From Hyphomicrobiales bacterium (GTDB lineage Bacteria > Pseudomonadota > Alphaproteobacteria > Rhizobiales > Xanthobacteraceae), in NCBI GenBank assembly GCA_021730825.1, contig JAKFYO010000359.1, forward strand, positions 1 to 13,838: 13,838 nucleotides of DNA, written 5' to 3'. Made by a program: the position numbers and the translations under genes. Shown piece by piece: positions 8,630 to 13,838 of this stretch (position 1 is the stretch's first letter; each line of letters begins with the position of its first letter). The notes under the pieces were generated by a model. That model searched no databases. It was given only the letters and a program-made list of their open reading frames with translations, and was not told the DNA's origin.

Positions 8630-9241
8630 TTACTTCTCGTGGGAAGCGATAATGGCCTCGCCCATGCGCACAAAACGGCAGCAGGGGCTGTCGGCGCCGA
8701 TGCTCTGCGCGCAGACCCGCGCGCCTTCGAGCAACAGAAAGAGTTCGTCTGCAAGCATTTCCGGCTGTTTCAGGCCGGCATCGGCGCAGAGTTTCGCGAG
8801 GCGGTCGCGCGATGCGCGCTTGTGTTCCTCGATCACGCGGCGAGCCGGGTGATCTTTCTCTGCGAGTTCGACCGCGGCGTTTGCAAGCGCGCAACCGCGG
8901 CCTTGCGGATCGTTCGCGTCTTCACCTGCGGCCTCTAGCCAGGCGCCAAGCTGCTTCCGGGGGCTATCCGGATGCTCGCGCTGGATATGCGCCCAGAACA
9001 CTTCCGATTTTCCGGCAAGGCGGCGGAGATATTCCGCGACCAGCACATCCTTCGATTCGAAGTGCCGGTAGAGCGTCATCTTGTTGGTACCGGCGGTTTC
9101 CGCGATGGCATCGACGCCGACCGCGCGGATTCCCTGCCGGTAAAACAGGTCCGAGGCCGCGGCGAGTATGCGCTCGCGCGGCGGCATCACCGGAACGGGT
9201 GCATGGGATTCAACGGGAATTGGCGAAAAACGTGGGGTCAT
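8630..9241 (-). CDS. TetR/AcrR-family transcriptional repressor
   Basis: The 203-residue protein has a TetR DNA-binding domain (ILAAASDLFYRQGIRAVGVD then AIAETAGTNKMTLYRHFESK, about residues 25-65) and an all-helical ligand domain containing GRGCALANAAVELA. The cysteines are 117, 152, 177, 187 and 188. Cys117 lies roughly where the redox-sensing Cys106 of E. coli NemR sits, although a Gly-Cys at this site is common in the family. The start at 9241 has AGAGG only one base upstream. The ATG at 9187 (MPPRERIL, 185 residues) would put the HTH at the usual distance from the N-terminus and is a real alternative. It is divergent from the small ORF/nemA unit, and the intervening DNA carries two palindromes, so autoregulation and control of nemA, as for NemR, are the natural inference. 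Confidence 0.95.
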   Translation of the reverse strand: MTPRFSPIPVESHAPVPVMPPRERILAAASDLFYRQGIRAVGVDAIAETAGTNKMTLYRHFESKDVLVAEYLRRLAGKSEVFWAHIQREHPDSPRKQLGAWLEAAGEDANDPQGRGCALANAAVELAEKDHPARRVIEEHKRASRDRLAKLCADAGLKQPEMLADELFLLLEGARVCAQSIGADSPCCRFVRMGEAIIASHEK

Positions 9242-9258
9242 GCCTCTTGACTCAGGTG

Positions 9259-9301
9259 TTACCGGTCAGTACCTATATGTTACCGATCGGTACCAAATCA
9301 A
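9259..9301. promoter_or_regulatory. Tandem TetR-type operators over the tetR promoter and divergent start region
   Basis: Two 15-base repeats, TTACCGGTCAGTACC (9259-9273) and TTACCGATCGGTACC (9280-9294), lie 21 bases apart start to start, two helical turns. The core of the second (TACCGATCGGTA) is a perfect palindrome; the first has one symmetric mismatch. The six bases between them, TATATG, are the only AT-rich part. For tetR on the minus strand, TTGATT (9301-9296) and TATAGG (9277-9272) make a promoter with an 18-base spacer containing the second palindrome. For the plus strand, TTGACT (9247-9252) and CTATAT/TATATG exist but with a poor 20-21 base spacing. The E. coli NemR box (ACC-N4-GGT core) is similar in form. 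Confidence 0.7.
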
Positions 9302-9341
9302 GCTCCTTCTGGTGCCGACCCACGAAAGCAAGGAGGGCCTG

Positions 9342-9530
9342 ATGAGTCGATGCCTGGAAGCTTTTAACGCATTTAGCCTGTCTGCCCGCAATAGCGAGCT
9401 CAGCATGGCTGAGGCGCTGAATGACCCCCTGATCCGCACGGTCATGGAAGCTGACGGCGTGGACGCGGATGCTCTCGAAACCGAGTTCCTTCTGATCGCT
9501 GAGAGCCGCGCGGAGGCCGCCGAAATCTGA
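9342..9530 (+). CDS. Small acidic protein of unknown function or leader ORF upstream of nemA
   Basis: A 62-codon ORF with an excellent ribosome-binding site (AGGAGG, 9331-9336, five bases before ATG). It contains MAEALNDPLIRTVMEADGVDADALETEF, a predicted acidic helical protein with no signal peptide or membrane segment. Many of its early codons end in A or T (agt, cga, gct, ttt, gca), unlike the strongly GC-ending neighbours. It begins 48 bases after the operator pair and ends 9 bases before the first arm of an attenuator-like structure leading to nemA. It could be a genuine small protein (I have an impression of similar short DPLIR-VM-ADGVD proteins in Bradyrhizobium, unverified) or a translated leader, or both. 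Coding status is supported by the ribosome site and position. Confidence 0.65.
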   Translation: MSRCLEAFNAFSLSARNSELSMAEALNDPLIRTVMEADGVDADALETEFLLIAESRAEAAEI

Positions 9531-9539
9531 GTTCCCTTA

Positions 9540-9618
9540 CCGCGGCGATCTCCCCCAGCCGCGGGAACAGCCGGACGATCTATTGCGTGCCCCCGCGGGA
9601 TCGTCCGGCACATTTTTT
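9540..9618 (+). terminator. Intrinsic terminator with a competing stem, candidate attenuator of nemA
   Basis: GCCGGACGATC (9570-9580) pairs perfectly with GATCGTCCGGC (9599-9609), an 11-base-pair stem with an 18-base loop. ACA and then six Ts (9613-9618) follow, an intrinsic-terminator pattern. It ends only 16 bases before the nemA ATG, so a promoter downstream of it is impossible. Upstream, CCGCGGG (9559-9565) can pair with CCCGCGG (9592-9598) in the terminator loop. That pairing encloses the left terminator arm and would exclude the terminator stem. An earlier CCGCGG (9540-9545) can instead sequester 9559-9564. This gives a potential three-state switch. Weak points are the three bases between stem and T-run and the self-complementarity of CCGCGG, which makes such pairings easier by chance. 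Confidence 0.6.
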
Positions 9619-9634
9619 CCGAAAGGACATCGCC

Positions 9635-10723
9635 ATGAACTTCCATGATCCCAAAGCGAACACGCTGTTCTCGCCCTACGAACTCGGCTCGCTGAAACTG
9701 AAGAACCGCTTCGTCATGTCGCCGATGACGCGCTCGCGCGCCGTTGACGGCCGCGTCCCGAACCCGATCGCCGCCGAGTATTACGCACAGCGCGCGAGCG
9801 CCGGCCTCATCGTCACCGAAGCGACGCAAGTGAGCCCGCAAGGCGTCGGCTACGTCCGCACGCCGGGAATTCACTCCAAGGAACAAGTCGAAGGCTGGAA
9901 GAAAGTTACCGGCGCCGTACACAAAGCAGGCGGAAAGATTTTTCTTCAGCTCTGGCACGTAGGCCGCATTTCGCATTCCGACTTCCATGACGGAAAGCCG
10001 CCGGTATCGGCGTCAGCGATTGCCGCCGAGGGCAAGACCTGGACGCAGGAAGGCCAGAAAGATTATTCGAAGCCGCGTGCGCTCGATGTATCCGAGCTTC
10101 CCGGCATCGTGGAAGATTTCCGGCGCGGCGCGCAGAACGCGAAAGACGCGGGCTTCGATGGCGTCGAAATTCACGGCGCAAACGGCTACCTGCTCGATCA
10201 GTTCACGCGCGACGGCACCAACAAGCGCACCGACAACTACGGCGGCTCGTTGGAAAACCGTCTCCGCTTTCCGCTCGAAGTGGTGGACGCTGTCGTCAAG
10301 GTCTGGGGCGCGGATCGGGTCGGCTATCGCCTGTCGCCGTATTTCACCGGCCACTCGATGTCGGACTCCGATCCGTTGGCGACCTTCTCGCAACTCACGG
10401 ATGAACTGAACAAGCGCAAGCTCGCCTACATTCACGTGATCGACTCGCCGAAAGCCTCGCTGCGGATTTCCCCTGTTCTCCGCGAACTTTTCGACAACAC
10501 CTACATCGTTGCCGAAGGTTTCGATGCAGATAGCGCCGCAGATGCGATTGCGCGCGACGAAGCCGATCTCGTCGCCTTCGGCAAGCCGTTCATCTCGAAT
10601 CCGGATTTGCCGGAGCGCTACAAGAACAACGCAAAGCTCGCGGAATGGGATAACGCAACGTTCTATCAGGGCGGCCCCAAGGGCGACACGCAGGGCTACA
10701 CCGATTACCCGGCCCTCGCGTAA
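9635..10723 (+). CDS. nemA: NemA-type alkene reductase, old yellow enzyme family
   Basis: A cytoplasmic FMN enzyme that uses NAD(P)H to reduce activated C=C bonds (enones, N-ethylmaleimide, nitroesters). The 362 residues form the usual TIM barrel: NRFVMSPMTRSRA (Thr32 near the flavin), QLWHVGRISH, then HGANGYLLDQF with His180, Asn183 and Tyr185. The substrate-binding pair is His/Asn rather than the His/His of E. coli NemA. DNYGGSLENRLRF and a C-terminal GYTDYPALA (GYTDYPTL in E. coli NemA) are strongly typical. The frame opens at 9587, but ATG 9635 has GAAAGGA seven bases upstream and matches family N-termini. It follows the small ORF and the attenuator-like terminator and is divergent from tetR, echoing nemR-nemA. 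It ends at a strong terminator shared with the convergent EF-G-like gene. Confidence 0.96.
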   Translation: MNFHDPKANTLFSPYELGSLKLKNRFVMSPMTRSRAVDGRVPNPIAAEYYAQRASAGLIVTEATQVSPQGVGYVRTPGIHSKEQVEGWKKVTGAVHKAGGKIFLQLWHVGRISHSDFHDGKPPVSASAIAAEGKTWTQEGQKDYSKPRALDVSELPGIVEDFRRGAQNAKDAGFDGVEIHGANGYLLDQFTRDGTNKRTDNYGGSLENRLRFPLEVVDAVVKVWGADRVGYRLSPYFTGHSMSDSDPLATFSQLTDELNKRKLAYIHVIDSPKASLRISPVLRELFDNTYIVAEGFDADSAADAIARDEADLVAFGKPFISNPDLPERYKNNAKLAEWDNATFYQGGPKGDTQGYTDYPALA

Positions 10724-10743
10724 CGAGTATGGCGCCGAAAATG

Positions 10744-10775
10744 AAACGGCCGGGAGCAATCCCGGCCGTTTTTTT
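10744..10775 (+). terminator. Rho-independent terminator between nemA and the EF-G-like gene
   Basis: AAACGGCCGGGA (10744-10755) pairs perfectly with TCCCGGCCGTTT (10760-10771) around a GCAA tetraloop, with a run of seven Ts (10769-10775) overlapping the stem end. It begins 20 bases after the nemA stop. On the minus strand the stem is followed by TTTCATTTTC, so it can also terminate the convergent gene, whose stop is 4 bases away. A bidirectional terminator is likely. Confidence 0.93.
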
Positions 10776-10778
10776 CGT

Positions 10779-12881
10779 TTATTCCGCCGCGCGTCTCGAC
10801 GAAACGATCTGATCGGCCTGCTTGCCGGTCAGTTCCGCGAGATGATCGAAGCGCGAAGTGAGCCCGCCCACGCCCGCCGTCGCCGAACGTATCTCGACAA
10901 TAAGATCGCCGATCGCGGATTCGGGAAGCGTCCCGCGCACCACGTCCCATCCGTCCCAGCCGTCGCGCGCCTCGAAGCCGAGAATTTGCCCGCGCCGCTG
11001 CGACAGGATCGCGTTGATCTTCGCGGTGGCGTCGTTCGGGCAGGAAATCTCGACTTCAAAGATCGGCTCCAGCAGCACCGGCTGGCAATTCGGCATCGCC
11101 TCGGACATCGCGAGACGCCCCGCCATCTGGAATGCCATGTCGGAAGAGTCGACCGAGTGATACGAACCGTCGGTCAAGGTGACTGCGACATCGACCACCG
11201 GAAAGCCCAGCGGCCCGCATTTCAAATAAGCACGCACGCCCGTTTCCACCGACGGCACATATTGTTGCGGCACCACGCCGCCTTTGATGGTGTCGCCGAA
11301 GGTGATTCCGCCGCCGCGCGGCAGCGGCCTGATGTCGAGCATCACATCGCCAAACTGGCCATGCCCGCCTGACTGCTTCCTGTGGCGGCCGCGTTGCGAG
11401 ACTTGTTTGCGGATCGTCTCGCGATAGCCGACCCGTGGCGGATGCGTATGAACCTTCACGCCGAAGCGGTCGCGGAGCCGCTCGACCGCGACGCGAAGAT
11501 GCATCTCGCCCTGCCCATACAAAACGATCTCCCCGAGATCGGGGTTGTGCTGGACGCTGAGCGATGGGTCTTCGTCCGCGAGTTTTGCGAGCGCAAGACC
11601 CAGCTTCACATCGTCCTTGCGCTCCGCCGGAGTGACTGCAAGCGAAAGCACCGGCGGATAGGGCACCACCGCGCCGAGCGAAACGGGAAGCTTGCCGGTC
11701 GTGATGGTTTCGCAAGTTCCAACCGGGTCTAGCTTTCCGAAGCCCGCCAGATCGCCCGCCTTGGCGGGATCGCGCTTCTCGACATTCGCGCCTTTGATCG
11801 AGAACACGCCGGCCACGCGCGACGTCGCGCCTGACGAAGAAAGCACGGTCGCGCCTTCGCCAATCTCGCCTGTGAGCACGCGCCCGATCGACAATTTGCC
11901 GCCATGACCCGTATGCAACGTCTTGAAGATATCCGCGATGCCCTCGCCGCTGGAGCGCAGCTTCAGCCGCGCAGTAGTCGTCTCGACGCCTGGCGCCTCG
12001 TGCCGTAGCGCTTTCATCAAACGTAAAACGCCGTTCTGACGCGCCGCCGAACCGATCAGCACCGGACAGATCGCACCTTCGCGCAATTCTTTCGACAAAT
12101 CGTCGAAAACTTTATCGCGTGGCGGCTGGATGTCTTCGAGCAACTGCTCCATCAACTCGTCGTCGTGATCGGCAAGCTTCTCCAGCATTGTGAAGCGCGC
12201 ATCTTTCTCGCGGCTGGCATTATCGCCATCGAGATCGACAACTTCACTCGCCGCATGCTCGCGATAGATAAAAGCCCGCTCCAATGCGAGATCGACGAAG
12301 CCGGTCACGATGCCGTCTTTCCAGATCGGGATCTGCCGTAATACCAGCGGAATCCGCGATACCGGCTGGAGTAGCGCGAGCGTCTCGCGCAGCCGCCGCT
12401 CTGCCTTGTCGATCTTGTTGATGAAAAGGAAACGAGGGATTCCCTGCGCTTCCAGCTCGCGCATCACGAGCTGTAATTGCGGGACTTTTTTCGGATCCGC
12501 CTCGCAGACCACGACCGCGGCATCGACCGCCGGGATCGCCGCCCGCATGTCGTGCGCGAACTCGACCGAGCCGGGACAATCGATGAAGTGATAGGTATCG
12601 CCGAGAAACTCCGTCGAAGCGACGTTCAACTCGACGCTCATCTTATGTGCGCGGGACTCCGCACCGGCATCGCCGACCGAAGTCCCCGCATCCACGCTGC
12701 CGGCACGAGCGATCGCGCCCGTGCGCGCGAGGATCGCTTCCATAAGCGTGGTTTTTCCGGATTGAAACGGACCTACGAGCGCAATCGCACGCGGTCCTTT
12801 TCTACTTATGTCCTTAGTGTTTCCTGCCCCGGCATTGCTGTTAACAGCGCCATTAACAGCGGGGCCTTTTTTGTCAGCCAT
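10779..12881 (-). CDS. EF-G-like translational GTPase with a degenerate GTPase site
   Basis: This 700-residue protein has the five-domain layout of elongation factor G. A low-complexity N-terminal extension (about 1-30) precedes the G domain: P-loop GPFQSGKTT (37-45), G4 NKID (155-158), G5 GSAA. Domain II has GRVLTGEIGEGATVLSSSG. Domain IV has GGHGQFGDVMLDI and GSYHSVDSSDMAF with its tip His kept; domain V has EPIFEVEISCPNDATAKINAILSQRRGQILG. Two canonical positions are altered. G3 is DCPGS (101-105) instead of DTPGH, losing the catalytic His, and switch I RGITI is replaced by HKMSV. It is therefore a paralog of the main EF-G (EF-G2-like), perhaps slow or non-hydrolysing. ATG 12881 is preferred over the in-frame GTG at 12887, because GGGAGG (12892-12887) overlaps that GTG and is well spaced from the ATG. 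Confidence 0.93.
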   Translation of the reverse strand: MADKKGPAVNGAVNSNAGAGNTKDISRKGPRAIALVGPFQSGKTTLMEAILARTGAIARAGSVDAGTSVGDAGAESRAHKMSVELNVASTEFLGDTYHFIDCPGSVEFAHDMRAAIPAVDAAVVVCEADPKKVPQLQLVMRELEAQGIPRFLFINKIDKAERRLRETLALLQPVSRIPLVLRQIPIWKDGIVTGFVDLALERAFIYREHAASEVVDLDGDNASREKDARFTMLEKLADHDDELMEQLLEDIQPPRDKVFDDLSKELREGAICPVLIGSAARQNGVLRLMKALRHEAPGVETTTARLKLRSSGEGIADIFKTLHTGHGGKLSIGRVLTGEIGEGATVLSSSGATSRVAGVFSIKGANVEKRDPAKAGDLAGFGKLDPVGTCETITTGKLPVSLGAVVPYPPVLSLAVTPAERKDDVKLGLALAKLADEDPSLSVQHNPDLGEIVLYGQGEMHLRVAVERLRDRFGVKVHTHPPRVGYRETIRKQVSQRGRHRKQSGGHGQFGDVMLDIRPLPRGGGITFGDTIKGGVVPQQYVPSVETGVRAYLKCGPLGFPVVDVAVTLTDGSYHSVDSSDMAFQMAGRLAMSEAMPNCQPVLLEPIFEVEISCPNDATAKINAILSQRRGQILGFEARDGWDGWDVVRGTLPESAIGDLIVEIRSATAGVGGLTSRFDHLAELTGKQADQIVSSRRAAE

Positions 12882-12886
12882 CGACA

Positions 12887-12960
12887 CCTCCCTAACCCGG
12901 TGGTGTCGAGCGCCGCTCGCCCGGCTTGACCGGGTAAACCGGTCGAGAGAGGACGACCGG
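12887..12960 (-). promoter_or_regulatory. Structured 5' leader of the EF-G-like gene
   Basis: Upstream of the ATG at 12881 the minus strand is dense in CCGG-type arms. 12895-12901 pairs with 12929-12935 (ACCCGGT, seven bases), enclosing a CGAGC-GCC-GCTCG hairpin (12907-12919) and ending two bases from the Shine-Dalgarno GGGAGG (12892-12887). Further upstream CCGGTCG/CGACCGG (12939-12945/12954-12960) forms a hairpin, and GACCGG-N5-CCGGTC (12928-12944) is a competing one. The alternatives exclude one another, so a translational or transcriptional switch is possible. No known riboswitch is recognised and no promoter was confidently placed. Confidence 0.35.
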
Positions 12961-13036
12961 GAAGTTATCGTTTCAGCAGATCAGTGCGGGCGCAAGCACG
13001 GAGTTACTTCGCGCTGCAACCCAACGTGGAAAACAA

Positions 13037-13075
13037 GTGCATAAACGAAACGCGGCCCGGAACTTCCGGGCCGCG
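13037..13075 (-). terminator. Rho-independent terminator of the DUF992 gene
   Basis: CGCGGCCCGGA (13051-13061) pairs with TCCGGGCCGCG (13065-13075), 11 base pairs with a three-base loop (or 10 with five). Reading the minus strand, the stem is followed by TTTCGTTTAT. It starts 21 bases after the stop of the DUF992 gene and ends its transcript before the EF-G-like gene's leader. Confidence 0.85.
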
Positions 13076-13096
13076 CGTATTGAAATCGTTTCGTTC

Positions 13097-13573
13097 TTAG
13101 TGGTGCAGCACGATCCGGCCGACACCGACCGAAAGACCAACGCCGATATTGCCTTCGCCGGACAGCGGCTGCAGTGCAATCGTGTTGTTGGAGCCGCCGA
13201 GCAGCACGTTGCCGCCGACACCGAGACCGAGCGCGATGTTGCCGGAAACGCCAGTATAGGTACCGCGCAGATCGCCGGGGAACAGGCGGCGGTTATGCGC
13301 ATGAACGGCCCAGATCAGTTTGCCGCCCGCGCTGATGTTCAGATCGAGGCCGATGCGGCCGAGGTCCGCGCGATAGCGATGCATGCGGCGGTTGTTGAGC
13401 GGATAGAAATTGCAGCCGGCGGTGCGGACCGAGCCCACGACAAAGCTGACATTCGGCGCGACGTTGCACTCAAGCGTACCGATGCGCTCGAAGTGCTGCG
13501 CGCTGGCCGGGGAAGCGGCAAAGCTGAAGATCGCGGCAATACCGGCCACGAGTGCGAGAAGACGACGGTTCAT
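13097..13573 (-). CDS. Secreted DUF992-family protein
   Basis: This 158-residue protein has a clear Sec signal peptide (MNRRLLALVAGIAAIFSFAASPASA, cleavage after residue 25) and is likely periplasmic or outer-membrane-associated. The mature part has the pattern I recall for DUF992 (PF06186). It opens GTLECNV, followed by VVGSVRTAGCNF (Cys36 and Cys54, perhaps a disulfide), GLDLNISAGGKLIWAVHA, GTYTGVSGNIALGLGVGGNVLLGGSNNTIALQPLSGEG and a final GVGLSVGVG strand. This is glycine-rich beta structure. No function is known for the family. The frame opens at 13645, but ATG 13573 has AAGGAG five bases upstream and starts the signal peptide. It has its own terminator, so it is probably monocistronic. 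Confidence 0.9.
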   Translation of the reverse strand: MNRRLLALVAGIAAIFSFAASPASAQHFERIGTLECNVAPNVSFVVGSVRTAGCNFYPLNNRRMHRYRADLGRIGLDLNISAGGKLIWAVHAHNRRLFPGDLRGTYTGVSGNIALGLGVGGNVLLGGSNNTIALQPLSGEGNIGVGLSVGVGRIVLHH

Positions 13574-13642
13574 GGAAACTCCTTCGGAAGGCCCGTTACG
13601 TGCGGGCTCGGATAGATGGCAGACATATGCCGCACGCCTAAA

Positions 13643-13674
13643 CACAGGTCGAGCGAAAAAGTTCCATACCTGTG
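13643..13674. promoter_or_regulatory. Inverted repeat upstream of the DUF992 gene
   Basis: CACAGGT (13643-13649) and ACCTGTG (13668-13674) are perfect seven-base arms separated by 18 bases, 70-100 bases upstream of the DUF992 ATG. The arms are 25 bases apart start to start, too far for one simple dimer site but possible for two half-sites or an mRNA structure. No convincing -35/-10 pair was found around it. Evidence is only the symmetry. Confidence 0.3.
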
Positions 13675-13705
13675 ACGTAAATTTTTGCGGCGCAGCGCGG
13701 CTGCC

Positions 13706-13838
13706 TTATTTCACCTCAAGCTGATACTCGCGATAGCTCTTCACAGCGAGCAAGCATTGCTTACCTTTTTCCTCGAACACAAAGACATGCACCGCGTCGT
13801 TCGCCATCGTGACGCGGCAGAAAGCGTTCGGCCGCGCG
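13706..13838 (-). CDS. 3' end of an unidentified ORF entering from the right edge
   Basis: Minus-strand frame with a TAA at 13706-13708, open to the window edge (43 codons visible). The visible residues include RPNAFCRVTMANDAVHVFVF and end YREYQLEVK. The alternation of hydrophobic residues (VHVFVFEE, CLLAVKSY) suggests beta strands of a small protein, and two Cys are present. Codon third positions are mostly G or C, as in real genes here. An internal ATG would give a 33-residue peptide, but a longer gene extending beyond the window is more likely. I do not recognise it. The gap to the DUF992 gene contains no clear terminator. Confidence 0.55.
   Translation of the reverse strand, partial: ARPNAFCRVTMANDAVHVFVFEEKGKQCLLAVKSYREYQLEVK

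Noticed and set aside
10509..11372. 287-codon plus-strand frame across the end of nemA and the EF-G-like gene
   Set aside because: It would run through a strong terminator and overlap two confident genes; basic, composition-biased translation.
12838..12862. Direct repeat TTAACAGCG...TTAACAGCG as a regulatory repeat
   Set aside because: It lies inside the EF-G-like coding sequence and encodes the Ala/Val/Asn-rich N-terminal extension; ordinary low complexity.
12882..12887. GTG at 12887 as start of the EF-G-like protein
   Set aside because: It overlaps the Shine-Dalgarno sequence that correctly spaces the ATG at 12881.
13596..13615. Small GCCCG-CGGGC hairpin upstream of the DUF992 gene
   Set aside because: Five base pairs with a seven-base loop is expected by chance in this GC-rich DNA.

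Overview
This is a GC-rich stretch of an alphaproteobacterial chromosome. It most likely comes from the Hyphomicrobiales (Bradyrhizobiaceae/Xanthobacteraceae-like). I judge this by protein family content (an Lrp/AsnC gene divergent from trxB, a DUF992 protein, an EF-G-like GTPase) and by a Rhizobiales-type palindromic repeat with GGTCATTCCGG ends. I see no transposase, integrase, CRISPR array, tRNA or rRNA. This is core-like chromosome, with its most interesting content in the regulatory DNA.

Layout. 1-4655 (+): the 3' end of carB, then greA, then two tandem paralogous small exported proteins of unknown function. 4659-5129 (-): an Lrp/AsnC regulator, convergent with the paralogs and divergent from trxB. 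5324-7188 (+): trxB and a translationally coupled LysR regulator. 7189-7561: no protein gene. It holds a hairpin, a likely small RNA with its own promoter and strong terminator, and a palindromic repeat. 7562-9241 (-): msrP downstream of a TetR-family regulator. 9342-10723 (+): a 62-codon small ORF, an attenuator-like terminator and a NemA-type old yellow enzyme. 10779-12881 (-): an EF-G-like GTPase lacking the catalytic His of the G3 motif, with a structured leader. 13097-13573 (-): a secreted DUF992 protein. 13706-13838 (-): the 3' end of another ORF.

How it may work together. Thioredoxin reductase, protein-methionine-sulfoxide reductase, an old yellow enzyme and a Cys-containing TetR regulator lie within 6 kb and suggest an electrophile/oxidative-stress locus. 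The tetR upstream region carries two TACCNNNNGGTA-type palindromes. Look-alikes sit at nearly the same place inside the promoter spacers of trxB and of the proposed small RNA. I therefore propose that the TetR protein controls a small local regulon: itself (with msrP possibly co-transcribed), the small ORF plus nemA, trxB-lysR and a CU-rich small RNA. nemA also appears to sit behind a conditional terminator. These regulatory proposals are inference from sequence pattern; the gene identities are mostly firm.
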